Below, piece by piece: positions 26,049-35,055 of a stretch of DNA of 64,000 bases. A program made the position numbers and the translations under genes. The stretch lies in contig JBDROU010000067.1 in the NCBI GenBank assembly GCA_043809745.1, positions 10,080 to 74,079 on the forward strand. Reading direction: 5' to 3'. Each line of letters begins with the position of its first letter. Within the stretch, counting starts at the first letter, position 1. The DNA is from JBDROU01 sp043809745 [NCBI: bacterium]. Its GTDB lineage: Bacteria; Elusimicrobiota; JBDRMW01. Under the pieces are notes generated by a model. The model was given only the letters and a program-made list of their open reading frames with translations. It had not been told where the DNA came from and made no database searches.

Positions 26049-27103
26049 TTTTTATCACTGACCTTTTCTTCAATTTTTGACAGTTTCTGCAAAGATTCAG
26101 CTTGAATTACAGTCACAGCTGTTACATCAATAATATCTTCTGCTGAACATCCCCTGGATAAATCATTCGCGGCTTTTGACAGACCTTGTAAAATTGGGCC
26201 GACAGCCCTCGCTTTAGCCAATCTCTGAGTAATCTTATAACCGATATTGCCTGAATTGAGATCAGGGAAAATCAGGACATTTGATTTACCGGCAACAGCG
26301 GAGGCATCTTTAATTTTCTTTTTTGCAACATCTGCATCAATAGCTGCATCTAATTGAAATTCTCCGTCCGCGGCAAGTTGAGGATTTTTTTTCTTTACTA
26401 TTTCCAGCGCCTGTTGAATTATATCTATGCTCTCATCTTTTGCGGATCCCTTTGTTGAAAACGACAAAAACCCCACTTTGGGTTCTGCCTCAATTAAATC
26501 AGAAAATGTTTGGGCGGAGGCCAACGCAATATTAGCTAACTGAGCTGCTGAAGGCTTAATCACCACTGCGCAGTCAGCATATACAAATCTGCCGTTATGT
26601 CCATACTGTGAATTTTCCAACTCCATCAAAAAACAACTCGATAATGTCGGAGTCTTTTTAGATAAACCAATAATCCTAAAAACAGCTCTAACTGTATCAG
26701 CTGTTGTTCTGACCGATCCGCCAACAAATCCATCTGCCTGATTCAGCCTTACTAAAAGGCTGCCAAAATTCAATCTATCCTTTGTTAGAGTCTTGGCTTC
26801 TTCAATATCTAGGCCCTTTTTCTTAAATAATGCTAAAAGTTCTTCATGATACAGAGGTTTTGAACTTTCAATTTCAGGATCAATAATTTGCAATTCACTT
26901 AATGGCAGAGCTGATTGCTTACACAGAGACTCAATTACGCTGCACTTGCCCAGTAAAACAGGATAAATCATTTTTGATTCTGTCATAATCTTCACAGCTT
27001 CTATAACGCGCAAATCATCACCTTCCGGAAAGACTATTCTTTTCGGCGTCGCAGAAGCTTTTTTGCGCAAATTATCAAAAAACTCGCTCTTTTTTGCTTT
27101 CAT
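26045..27103 (-). CDS. pta: Phosphate acetyltransferase (phosphotransacetylase)
   Basis: A 352-aa short-form Pta that interconverts acetyl-CoA and acetyl phosphate. The protein matches the whole PTA_PTB domain: RIVFPEGDDLRVIEAV, NQADGFVGGSVRTTADTVR, FADCAVV-type strand (FVYADCAVVIKPSAAQLANIA) and FPDLNSGNIGYKITQRLA near 280-300. It sits in a pilus/housekeeping run with no ackA beside it. Its 3' end overlaps pilB by 4 bp. GGGGAG lies 7 nt before the ATG, in a leader that also forms a small GGAGA/TCTCC hairpin. Confidence 0.92.
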   Translation of the reverse strand: MKAKKSEFFDNLRKKASATPKRIVFPEGDDLRVIEAVKIMTESKMIYPVLLGKCSVIESLCKQSALPLSELQIIDPEIESSKPLYHEELLALFKKKGLDIEEAKTLTKDRLNFGSLLVRLNQADGFVGGSVRTTADTVRAVFRIIGLSKKTPTLSSCFLMELENSQYGHNGRFVYADCAVVIKPSAAQLANIALASAQTFSDLIEAEPKVGFLSFSTKGSAKDESIDIIQQALEIVKKKNPQLAADGEFQLDAAIDADVAKKKIKDASAVAGKSNVLIFPDLNSGNIGYKITQRLAKARAVGPILQGLSKAANDLSRGCSAEDIIDVTAVTVIQAESLQKLSKIEEKVSDKN

Positions 27104-27134
27104 AAAACTCTCCCCGGAGATTTCTCCTATCTTT

Positions 27135-27162
27135 ATTTAACAGCAAACCTTATGTTTGTCAA
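27135..27162 (-). promoter_or_regulatory. Possible promoter for pta-pilB-pilT-pilC
   Basis: TTGACA (27162-27157) and TTAAAT (27140-27135) are spaced by 16 nt on the minus strand, right after the coaD stop codon. The -35 is perfect but the -10 has two mismatches. A transcript would have about a 25-nt leader. Confidence 0.42.
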
Positions 27163-27166
27163 GTTT

Positions 27167-27652
27167 TTATTTATTTTTTAGTTTGTTACTAACTAAGTTA
27201 AGTATATCTTTTGGTATGAACTCTTCTATTCGTTCACTCATAGACGCGATTTCTTTTATTAGACTTGATGATAGATAAGTATACTTTTCGTCCGGCATTA
27301 GAAACATGGTTTCTATCTTAGAATCCAAACTCCTGTTCATTAATGCCATTTGAAACTCGTATTCAAAATCCGAGATTGCCCGCAAACCCCTTATTACCGT
27401 AAAGCATTTTAATTTTTTAGCCAGATCAACAAGTAAACCTTCAAATGATATCACTTCCACAAACGCCTTGTTTTTGGTGCTTTTCTTTACCATATCAACT
27501 CTTTCTGTTAAAGAAAAAGTATAACTTTTAACAGAACGATTAGAAACAGCAATAATAATATTTGTAAAAACCTTGCCAGCCCGCTCAACAATGTCAAGAT
27601 GTCCGTTGGTAACCGGATCAAAAGATCCAGGGTAAATTGCTTTCATTTCCAT
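27167..27652 (-). CDS. coaD: Pantetheine-phosphate adenylyltransferase
   Basis: A 161-aa enzyme making dephospho-CoA from 4'-phosphopantetheine and ATP, the fourth step of CoA synthesis. The start is set at ATG 27652 because GGAGG lies 5 nt upstream (a longer frame to 27664 includes the ribosome site itself). Visible motifs are YPGSFDPVTNGHLDI (nucleotidyltransferase HxGH-type loop), VIRGLRAISDFEYE and the C-terminal TYLSSSLIKEI. It comes directly after recG, as is common in bacteria. Confidence 0.95.
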   Translation of the reverse strand: MEMKAIYPGSFDPVTNGHLDIVERAGKVFTNIIIAVSNRSVKSYTFSLTERVDMVKKSTKNKAFVEVISFEGLLVDLAKKLKCFTVIRGLRAISDFEYEFQMALMNRSLDSKIETMFLMPDEKYTYLSSSLIKEIASMSERIEEFIPKDILNLVSNKLKNK

Positions 27653-27681
27653 AACTGCCTCCATTTATTTTTTTATCTAAG

Positions 27682-29799
27682 TTAAACATTAATTAAGTTG
27701 AATTTTTTCGCATATTCGTCGTTAAAAAAACTTTTCATCCTGTCAAATTCTCCTGCATCGATATTATTCATTTGAGATATTACTTCTTCCGCATCTTTTC
27801 TGGCATTATCAATCAGATTTGTATCTTTTATAAAATTTGCAATCTTCAGTTCCGGCATTCCATGCTGCGTGACGCCGAATATTTCTCCCGGGCCGCGCAA
27901 AGCTAAATCAATTTCTCCTAATTTGAAACCATCATTTGTAGACATAATAGCTCTAATCCTCTCTCTTGCAATCTCAGTACTAGGGGTTGCTAGTAAGATG
28001 CAGTAAGATTCCTTATTTCCTCTGCCAACTCTTCCACGCAGCTGATGTAATGTTGCCAATCCAAAGCGATCAGCATGTTCGATCACCATTATCGTCGCGT
28101 TCGGGATATCAATACCTACCTCTACTACCGTAGTCGCAAACAGGATATCAATTGAGTGATTAAGAAACTTTTTCATTACTTCCTCTTTTGCGCATCCTGG
28201 CATCTGGCCATGAAGTATACCGACATTATATCTTGAAAATATCCCCTTTGACAACTTCTCGGCTTCCTTTACAGCTGATTTCAATTCAACAACATCAGAT
28301 TCCTCGACCATAGGATAAACAATATATGCCTGGCTGTTATTTTCCAGCTCACGCATTACCTTTTCGTATGCCTGCGATCTTGAAACGCAAAGAGTGGTGA
28401 TCTTTTTTCTTCCTGGAGGCAGCTCATTCAATACTGAAAAGTCTAAATCGCCATAAACTGTCAGAGCCAATGTTCTTGGGATAGGTGTAGCTGTCATAAC
28501 CAAAACATCCGGTGGCGCATCATCTGTATTAACAGATTTCGCTAACATTTGCGCTCTTTGCATAACACCAAAGCGATGTTGTTCATCTATAACCGCTAAC
28601 GCTAAATTTTTGAACTCTACATTTTTCTGTATAAGTGCCTGTGTTCCAATAACAATGCTAATCGTTCCATTCTTAATATCTTCAAGTATTTTTACTTTCT
28701 TTGCTTTCTTTACAGAAGAGGTTAACAATGATACATTTACATTAAGATCCTTTACGAAATTCCTTATAGTAATAAAATGCTGATCGGCCAGGATTTCTGT
28801 CGGGGCCATAAAAACAGCCTGGTATCCGTTTTCTACAGCTAGCAGCATTGCCGAAACAGCAACTACAGTTTTTCCGCTTCCCACATCACCCTGCAAAAGC
28901 CTATTCATTGGTTTATTACCCAGCATGTCATTGAAAATCTCGTTAATTACCTTCTTTTGAGCATTCGTAAATTCAAAAGCAAGACTATTCTTAAACGGGC
29001 TTAGGAATGTTTTTTTTAGTTTATATTTAATTTGTTTTGTTTTCTGGGCATGTTGCATTTTTGCGAGCAATAATGCATATTCCAGGAAGAACAGCTCCTC
29101 GTAAGCCAACCTCTCCCTGGCTTTTTCTTTGGATTCAAAACTTTCAGGAAAGTGTATTTCCTTCAAAGCAGCGGATTTGCTCATCAGTTTTCTTTTTTTA
29201 ATAATTTGTTCTGGAATATTTTCATAAATAAAATGGATATATTTTCTCAAAGCATATTCTATTAGATCTCTAAAATATTTTCTGTCAATTCCTTCCGTTA
29301 ATGTATAATGCGGTATTATCCCCTTAACTTCCTTTTTTTCAAAATTAGAAGCAACTTCATATTCCTCCACCCTTATGGATGTATGGAGCATCTCTCTTTC
29401 AATCACACCATAAATATTCATATTTACGCCAGGCGCCGTTTTCTTTTTGAGTGTAGCAAATACATCATACCGGTAAGACATTTTTCTAAACCATAAAGCG
29501 TATATTATTTTTCCATTATAAACAACCTGGGCTTCGAACACACCTAAATTTTTTCCCAAACGCTTGATCCTTGTATCCTTAACAACAACCTGCAGCGTCA
29601 CTTTTAATCCTGAACTTAACTCGTCAAATCCGAATTCTCTGGACCTATCCTCCCAGTCCCTCGGGTAATAATGCAGCAGATCCCTTATCGTTGAAATTTT
29701 AAGTCTGTATAGAAGCTCTGCTCTCCTTGGGCCAACGCCCTTTAGGTACTGCACAGATGTGTTCATTTCTTTTGAATTATTGCAACCTGATGTATTCAT
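27682..29799 (-). CDS. recG: ATP-dependent DNA helicase RecG
   Basis: A 705-aa helicase that reverses stalled forks and branch-migrates junctions. The N-terminal wedge/OB domain (about 70-150) is followed by helicase domains with Walker A GDVGSGKT (304-311), AVIDEQHRFGV (DEQH form of motif II), TATPIPRTLALT (motif III), and VEVGIDIPNATIMVIEHADRFGLATLHQLRGRVGRG (motifs V-VI). The TRG-type C-terminus is present. The first ATG at 29799 has a weak ribosome site; an ATG at 29766 is a possible alternative. It diverges from rpmB, with about 120 bp between them. Confidence 0.95.
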   Translation of the reverse strand: MNTSGCNNSKEMNTSVQYLKGVGPRRAELLYRLKISTIRDLLHYYPRDWEDRSREFGFDELSSGLKVTLQVVVKDTRIKRLGKNLGVFEAQVVYNGKIIYALWFRKMSYRYDVFATLKKKTAPGVNMNIYGVIEREMLHTSIRVEEYEVASNFEKKEVKGIIPHYTLTEGIDRKYFRDLIEYALRKYIHFIYENIPEQIIKKRKLMSKSAALKEIHFPESFESKEKARERLAYEELFFLEYALLLAKMQHAQKTKQIKYKLKKTFLSPFKNSLAFEFTNAQKKVINEIFNDMLGNKPMNRLLQGDVGSGKTVVAVSAMLLAVENGYQAVFMAPTEILADQHFITIRNFVKDLNVNVSLLTSSVKKAKKVKILEDIKNGTISIVIGTQALIQKNVEFKNLALAVIDEQHRFGVMQRAQMLAKSVNTDDAPPDVLVMTATPIPRTLALTVYGDLDFSVLNELPPGRKKITTLCVSRSQAYEKVMRELENNSQAYIVYPMVEESDVVELKSAVKEAEKLSKGIFSRYNVGILHGQMPGCAKEEVMKKFLNHSIDILFATTVVEVGIDIPNATIMVIEHADRFGLATLHQLRGRVGRGNKESYCILLATPSTEIARERIRAIMSTNDGFKLGEIDLALRGPGEIFGVTQHGMPELKIANFIKDTNLIDNARKDAEEVISQMNNIDAGEFDRMKSFFNDEYAKKFNLINV

Positions 29800-29846
29800 T
29801 AAACAAACTCACTTTTATTAAAAATATTAATCAAAAATAATTTCAC

Positions 29847-29875
29847 TTTATTTTTGCTTTTTGTTAATGTATAAT
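29847..29875 (+). promoter_or_regulatory. Promoter region of rpmB (divergent with recG)
   Basis: A perfect TATAAT at 29870-29875 is preceded after 17 nt by a weak TTTATT. Transcription would start near 29882 and give a 38-nt leader ending in AAGGAG. On the other strand TTGTAT and TATACA with 17-nt spacing overlap the same segment and may serve recG, but that match is weak. Confidence 0.45.
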
Positions 29876-29919
29876 TCTTTTCTAAATTTTATACAAATTT
29901 TATTATAAGGAGATACTTT

Positions 29920-30111
29920 ATGTCGCTTCAATGTGTTATATGCAGTAAAAAGGTTACTTCGGGAAAAACCGTCAGCCATTCTCACAAAGCATCACTCAGA
30001 AGATTTTTACCTAATTTGCAGAAGATAAAAATTAAGCTTAACAACCGCGTATGCACGCGCTACGTCTGCACGCGTTGTATCCGCTCAGGAAAAATTACAA
30101 AAGCAACCTAG
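29920..30111 (+). CDS. rpmB: 50S ribosomal protein L28 (zinc-binding form)
   Basis: A 63-aa ribosomal protein, the only gene on the plus strand. The N-terminus MSLQCVICSKK and the C-terminal VCTRYVCTRCIRSG give two CxxC-type knuckles (C5/C8 and C50/C53, with C45 nearby), so this is the zinc-ribbon (C+) type of L28. The body NxxVSHSHxA xxRxFLPNLQ is typical (TVSHSHKASLRRFLPNLQKI). AAGGAG stands 8 nt before the ATG. It is not next to rpmG, as in many genomes. Confidence 0.95.
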   Translation: MSLQCVICSKKVTSGKTVSHSHKASLRRFLPNLQKIKIKLNNRVCTRYVCTRCIRSGKITKAT

Positions 30112-30153
30112 GATTAATCGGTATAGTTTTTTAGTGAGCCTGTAAAAAACGTT

Positions 30154-31206
30154 TTATTGTTTTTCCCCTCCAAATGGCAACCCGAGTGACATCAAATATT
30201 GATATACATATTCCAGATTTTCTGGATTATTAAGTTCTGCTTGTTTGTATTTTCTGAAACCAAAATCTGCATAGTATTTATCCTTATTAAAACCTACCCC
30301 TGCTGTATAGTTTACAGTCTTATTATTATTTAAATCTTCACCATATATCCCACCTCTTAGACATAAATTAGGAATGAGGTATTGTTCGGCCCCAATGTGA
30401 ATGAATTTCGGCTTTTCATCAGTATCTCTATAGTATCTTTTTTCATACTCCAAGCTGACAGTAATCAAACCGGGTATGTTATACGACATGCCTCCACGCA
30501 GGAATATCGGAAGTTGAGTTTTATCATAATCCTCCCAGTAAATATATCCTGGTATATTTTGAACCATAACGCCTAACAAAATGTTATCCGCAATTTTTAT
30601 TAAAGTCCCCCAATCAATACTGAATCCGTGCCCGTCAGATATATTAGCAACCGGTTTTTTTCCTGTCTCTACTCGCGTTATACCCAAATTCCCGTTCAGG
30701 TATGACATATTCATTCCGACAGATGTTGTCGAATCAGAAGCCAGCGCTGATTGAGCTACTGACAGCGTAAAAGAATTTATTCTAATTTCTTTTGTAGACT
30801 TGTTATTCTCCGGGTCATTAACATTAAATATTTCCTCAGTATAGTTATTAGCCAATGGCCTAAATGCGATTCCTCCCCTCGCTCCCGCAAATCCAATATA
30901 AGTAAGTTTGCGTCCTCTTAAATTTTCGCTGCTAAAAATTTCCTCAGTTTCTATCCTGCTTGTTCTAAGCATATCCAAACACATTGTAAAGTAATTTATT
31001 TCTTGAAGATTTAAAGCTGCAGGATTCCAATATGACGCTTCAGCTGCGCCCTGGACAGCTGTAAGAGAATTACCCATTCCTAAAGCCCGGGCACCAATAA
31101 TGCCACCATCAAAGTCATAAATATCTACCGGAGCTTTAGACCTGGCAAAAACAAAATCTGCTGCACTTAAGAAAATAACAACTAATATTAAGATATTTTT
31201 TTTCAC
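30154..31206 (-). CDS. PorV/UPF0164-like outer-membrane beta-barrel protein
   Basis: A 350-aa protein with a cleavable signal peptide (about 1-21, [17 protein letters not shown]) and the PorV/UPF0164-type segment [29 protein letters not shown], in which the family usually has GMGGAFTAVADD..A.YWNPAGL. Alternating hydrophobic strands run to the C-terminus, consistent with an outer-membrane barrel of the FadL-like group. The GTG start overlaps the thiG stop (GTGA) with AGGAG 7 nt upstream, so it is coupled to thiG. The substrate or partner is unknown; a secretion-linked role is possible. Confidence 0.75.
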   Translation of the reverse strand: MKKNILILVVIFLSAADFVFARSKAPVDIYDFDGGIIGARALGMGNSLTAVQGAAEASYWNPAALNLQEINYFTMCLDMLRTSRIETEEIFSSENLRGRKLTYIGFAGARGGIAFRPLANNYTEEIFNVNDPENNKSTKEIRINSFTLSVAQSALASDSTTSVGMNMSYLNGNLGITRVETGKKPVANISDGHGFSIDWGTLIKIADNILLGVMVQNIPGYIYWEDYDKTQLPIFLRGGMSYNIPGLITVSLEYEKRYYRDTDEKPKFIHIGAEQYLIPNLCLRGGIYGEDLNNNKTVNYTAGVGFNKDKYYADFGFRKYKQAELNNPENLEYVYQYLMSLGLPFGGEKQ

Positions 31207-31973
31207 TTTGAAACTCCTGCTAAAGGGGTTGATGCTTGCGCATAATCTCTCCTAGGGATCCTTCCTGAAATATAGGCTTTTCTTCCTGCATCAACCGCAA
31301 GCCTCATAGCATGAGCCATATTTATAGGATCTCCAGCTTCTGCAATTGCCGTATTAATTAGCAGGCCGTCAACACCTAATTCCATGGCTGCCGCAGCATC
31401 ACTTGCTGTTCCTACTCCGGCATCCACTATTACAGGTATTTTTATTTGTTCCCGTATAAAACTTATATACCTTGGGTTTAAGATTCCCATACCGCTTCCA
31501 ATCGGCGCAGCAAGAGGCATTACAGCTGCTGCACCAGCATCTACAAGCTTCTTAGCGGTTATTAAATCATCATTAGTGTATGGCATCACTATAAAACCCT
31601 CTTTAACTAAAATTTTTGTAGCTTCTAACAAACCAAATACATCCGGCAATAAGGTTTTGGGATCACCTATTACTTCAAGTTTTATAAAATTTGACAAACC
31701 CGCCTCGCGGGCCAGCATCGCTGTTCTAACAGCATCATTTACATTATAACAAGCAGCTGTATTGGGCAGTATTATATATCTCTTTGGGTCTATGTAGTCC
31801 AATAATGATTCTTTTGATCTATCAGTTATATTTATCCTTCTGACCGCAACCGTTACCATATCCGCACCGCTGGCCTCAATAGCATCTTTCATTATTTGAA
31901 AAGACATGTATTTTCCTGTACCAACGATCAATCTTGAATTTAATTCTTTATCCCCGATTTTTAACGCATCCAT
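31203..31973 (-). CDS. thiG: Thiazole synthase ThiG
   Basis: A 256-aa TIM-barrel enzyme that builds the thiazole phosphate of thiamine from DXP, glycine imine and ThiS thiocarboxylate. Family segments are [14 protein letters not shown] ([14 protein letters not shown]), [26 protein letters not shown] (Schiff-base Lys), [18 protein letters not shown] and [38 protein letters not shown] stands upstream of the ATG. It follows thiS by 29 bp. No thiF, thiC, thiD, thiE or thiH is in the window. Confidence 0.95.
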   Translation of the reverse strand: MDALKIGDKELNSRLIVGTGKYMSFQIMKDAIEASGADMVTVAVRRINITDRSKESLLDYIDPKRYIILPNTAACYNVNDAVRTAMLAREAGLSNFIKLEVIGDPKTLLPDVFGLLEATKILVKEGFIVMPYTNDDLITAKKLVDAGAAAVMPLAAPIGSGMGILNPRYISFIREQIKIPVIVDAGVGTASDAAAAMELGVDGLLINTAIAEAGDPINMAHAMRLAVDAGRKAYISGRIPRRDYAQASTPLAGVSK

Positions 31974-32002
31974 TCAAATCCCCCCTGTATTGAGATCTCA
32001 TA

Positions 32003-32203
32003 TTATCCCCCTCCAACAAAACTTACGATTTCTAACTTATCCCCATCTTTAAGTCTTTGCGATTCGAATAAATCCTTCTTTACTATATTACCATTAACTT
32101 CACATACAACCCATTCATTCTTAACTTTTAATTCATCCAGAAGTTGAAACAATGTAGTATTTGCATTGACATTTACTGACTCACCATTAACTTTAATTTT
32201 CAT
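32003..32203 (-). CDS. thiS: Sulfur carrier protein ThiS
   Basis: A 66-aa beta-grasp (ubiquitin-like) protein ending in Gly-Gly-Gly, which carries the sulfur as a C-terminal thiocarboxylate. The strand-helix pattern MKIKVNGESVNV...LFQLLDELKV...GDKLEIVSFVGGG fits ThiS. The C-terminus has one more Gly than the usual GG. It lies between the MsbA-like exporter gene and thiG, with no good ribosome site, so coupling to the upstream gene is likely. Confidence 0.9.
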   Translation of the reverse strand: MKIKVNGESVNVNANTTLFQLLDELKVKNEWVVCEVNGNIVKKDLFESQRLKDGDKLEIVSFVGGG

Positions 32204-32211
32204 AACATTTT

Positions 32212-33942
32212 TTAAGCATTAAACTGCAGCTCGTGCAATTTCTTGTATAGTATACTGCTTTGCAGCAAATCCGCATGGCTCCCGTCCTGCATAATTTTAC
32301 CGCCATCAATCACTATAATTCTGTCCGCCTTTTTTATCGTTGACAATCGATGAGCAATTACAAATACCGTACGCTTTTTCATCAGCTCTTCAATTGCATT
32401 TTGCACAAGTTTTTCCGATTCCGAATCAAGAGCGCTGGTAGCCTCATCCAGGATAAGTATAGAAGGATTTTTTAATATTGCCCTTGCGATTGCTATTCGT
32501 TGACGTTGCCCTCCGGAAAGAGTTGAACCCTTTTCCCCCACAACACTCTTATAACCTTCGGGCATCTGTTTAATGAACTCATCAGCGTAAGCCAACTTAG
32601 CCGCATACTCAATTTCCACGGGGTCAGGATTATTTTTTGCATAACCTATATTATACTCAATTGTATCATTAAATAATATTACCTCCTGCGAAACAAACCC
32701 AATCTGATTTCTCAATGATGCAAGTTTAACATCAGCAATATTTTGTCCATCGATCTCTATTTTTCCTTTATCCGGATCATAAAACCGCATTAAAAGGTTT
32801 ACAAGTGTCGTTTTCCCTGCGCCCGACGGACCAACCAAAGCAATTACTTGACCGTAATCTACTTTCAGATTAATTTTGTCTAAAACCACATTCTCACCTT
32901 GATATGAAAAGCTCACATTATCAAAAACAATACCCTTTGTAAATTTCTTTAATTCAGTTGATTTAGGATGATCAATTACTTTAGAAACCTCATTTAAAAG
33001 CCCGAAAATTCTTTCAGCTCCGGCAAATGCAAGTTGAATAACAGCATTTGACTGCGAAAATTCCTTTAAGGGCTTGTAAGCGCTTACAGCGGCTCCCAAG
33101 AATGCAAAGAATTCACCGGTAGTCCAAACTCCGTGTATTACATCTCTGCCTCCGTACCAAATAATAAATGAAATAGCTAACGCACCCAGATACTCCATTA
33201 GCGGATTCGATAACACATCTGCTCTGGTATACCTCATTATATTATTAAAGTACTCTTTGTTCTTTATACTGAATCTCTCTATCTCATTTCTCTCCTGTGA
33301 AAACGCTTTTACAACAGTATTGCCGGTGAATGATTCTTCAATCTGGCTGTAAATATCCGCGACACTGCGCTGGCTATGCCTTCCTGCTTTCCTCATTTTA
33401 TTTCCTAACCAAACTATAGCCCCAATAGAAATCGGAAGAATTACTAAAACTATTAGCGCAAACTTCCAATGCATATAAAACACGAGTCCGACAAGAGATA
33501 CGAATATTAAGCTGTTTTTAATTACCTGTCCTGGAATTTTTATAAGAGCATTCTGAAGCAGCTGCGTATCATTAGTAATCTTTGCAACCAAATGACCGGT
33601 TGGATTCTTTCTAAAAAAATTCAAATCCATGTATATTATATGACTAAATAGTTCATCCCTTATCTTCTGTATTGTTTTCTGGCCAATATACGCCATGAGG
33701 TAATTCTGCAGGTAAAGCAAAACATCCTTAAATAAATATAAAATAGGGATTAATACAAGTAAAGTGTACAGCATCTCAATATCCTTTGAAATAAATACGT
33801 TATCAACCACATATTTAATCAAATACATCGAGAATGCTGTTAAACCAGCAACAATTCCCATAGATATTATTGCTGTGAAAAACCTAAACCAATGAGGTTT
33901 AAGGTATGAAAATATTCTTTTTATAATTGTTTTGTTGTTCAA
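32212..33942 (-). CDS. msbA: MsbA-like lipid A / lipid ABC exporter
   Basis: A 576-aa half-transporter. The N-terminal ABC-membrane domain has six helices (about 20-300), including the NFFRKNPTGHLVAKI coupling segment. The nucleotide-binding domain has Walker A GPSGAGKT (371-378), Q-loop GFVSQEVILFND, signature LSGGQRQRIAIARA, and Walker B ILILDEATSALD. It begins at TTG 33942, overlapping lpxB by 4 bp, with AAGGAG upstream. The position right after lpxB supports flipping of lipid A/core across the inner membrane, as MsbA does. Confidence 0.88.
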   Translation of the reverse strand: MNNKTIIKRIFSYLKPHWFRFFTAIISMGIVAGLTAFSMYLIKYVVDNVFISKDIEMLYTLLVLIPILYLFKDVLLYLQNYLMAYIGQKTIQKIRDELFSHIIYMDLNFFRKNPTGHLVAKITNDTQLLQNALIKIPGQVIKNSLIFVSLVGLVFYMHWKFALIVLVILPISIGAIVWLGNKMRKAGRHSQRSVADIYSQIEESFTGNTVVKAFSQERNEIERFSIKNKEYFNNIMRYTRADVLSNPLMEYLGALAISFIIWYGGRDVIHGVWTTGEFFAFLGAAVSAYKPLKEFSQSNAVIQLAFAGAERIFGLLNEVSKVIDHPKSTELKKFTKGIVFDNVSFSYQGENVVLDKINLKVDYGQVIALVGPSGAGKTTLVNLLMRFYDPDKGKIEIDGQNIADVKLASLRNQIGFVSQEVILFNDTIEYNIGYAKNNPDPVEIEYAAKLAYADEFIKQMPEGYKSVVGEKGSTLSGGQRQRIAIARAILKNPSILILDEATSALDSESEKLVQNAIEELMKKRTVFVIAHRLSTIKKADRIIVIDGGKIMQDGSHADLLQSSILYKKLHELQFNA

Positions 33943-35054
33943 TTAATGCTTATCTCCTTAACAATCTTTTTTGCCAGATTGCCATAAATATCACCTGCCC
34001 CGAATAATTTTTTAATGCCGGAAAAGTCTTTCTTCATCTGAGTAAGTTTTTCTGGATTATTAAGATATTCCAGCGTTGTATTAAGAAGATTTCGCTGATT
34101 AAAATTACCTTGAATCAACTCGGGCATAATTTTTTTGTCTGCTATTATATTCGGCATTGCTATATATTTTACTTTTACCATCATCTTAGCAATAAAATAA
34201 TTAATTATTTTGGTCCTATAAAAAGAAATTGTAGGAATTCCCAAAAAAGCATTTTCAATTGTAGCTGTACCGGAGCAAGACCAGGCCAAAGTTAATTCCG
34301 ACCTTTTTTCATAGTGTTTTTCCCTTACTTGTTCAATATCAATTCTACAATTCTTAATCAGGTGATTTATCATTGAATCAGATGAATTTGCGCTCAAAAA
34401 TAGCTGGAATCCTATATTGGGAAAAACATCTTTTAACATTTTAGCGGTCTCCAACAAAACCGGGAGGTGTTGGTTGAGTTCACCAATCCTGCTGCCAGGC
34501 ATAAGTCCGATAGTTATTTTTTCCACATTTTTATTATAGCCGTCTTTTTTTTCTGGTATTAATTGCAATAACGGGTGGCCTATATATTCCACAGGAACAC
34601 CTTCTTTTCTATATATTGCTTCCTCAAATGGAAATATCACAAACATCTTTTTGATGCATTTTTTTATCTGATGAATTCTATAATACCTTGTAGCCCATAT
34701 CTGGGGACTCACAAAATATATTACAGGTATATCAAGTTTTGCAGCATTGCGAGCCAAGTGTATATTGAACCCGTAATAATCAATAACAATTAAAAGCGAA
34801 ATTTTTTTTTCCGCTAAGGTTTGAGAAGCTTTACTTAACAAGCGCTTCATTAAAAATATATTTTTTACCGGTTCCAAAAAACCCATTAACGAGACTCCAA
34901 CTAAATCATATAGAAAGAAGTCTGCAGCAGAACGAATATGATCCCCGCCGATGGCATTAACTGTTGTATCGGGTCTTTCTTTTTTTATAGCATTTATTAA
35001 CAAACCACCGTAAGTATCTCCAGAATAATCACCTGCACTCACAAAAATAGACAT
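33939..35054 (-). CDS. lpxB: Lipid-A-disaccharide synthase LpxB
   Basis: A 371-aa GT19 glycosyltransferase that joins UDP-2,3-diacylglucosamine and lipid X to make the tetraacyl disaccharide. VSAGDYSGDTYGGLL (5-19) replaces the usual VAGE.SGD, followed by NAIGGDHI, FFLYDLVGVSLMGFLEPVK, YFVSPQIWATR, FPFEEAIY, VEYIGHPLLQ and LLPGSRIGEL (here IGLMPGSRIGEL). AAAGGA precedes the ATG. It follows the Gfo/Idh gene by one base. All family blocks are present, so it is expected to be active. Confidence 0.95.
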   Translation of the reverse strand: MSIFVSAGDYSGDTYGGLLINAIKKERPDTTVNAIGGDHIRSAADFFLYDLVGVSLMGFLEPVKNIFLMKRLLSKASQTLAEKKISLLIVIDYYGFNIHLARNAAKLDIPVIYFVSPQIWATRYYRIHQIKKCIKKMFVIFPFEEAIYRKEGVPVEYIGHPLLQLIPEKKDGYNKNVEKITIGLMPGSRIGELNQHLPVLLETAKMLKDVFPNIGFQLFLSANSSDSMINHLIKNCRIDIEQVREKHYEKRSELTLAWSCSGTATIENAFLGIPTISFYRTKIINYFIAKMMVKVKYIAMPNIIADKKIMPELIQGNFNQRNLLNTTLEYLNNPEKLTQMKKDFSGIKKLFGAGDIYGNLAKKIVKEISIN

Positions 35055-35055
35055 C

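Noticed and set aside
31974-32002. Possible TPP riboswitch near thiS-thiG
   Set aside because: The spacers around thiS and thiG are under 30 bp, too short for a THI element, and the genes are internal to an operon.
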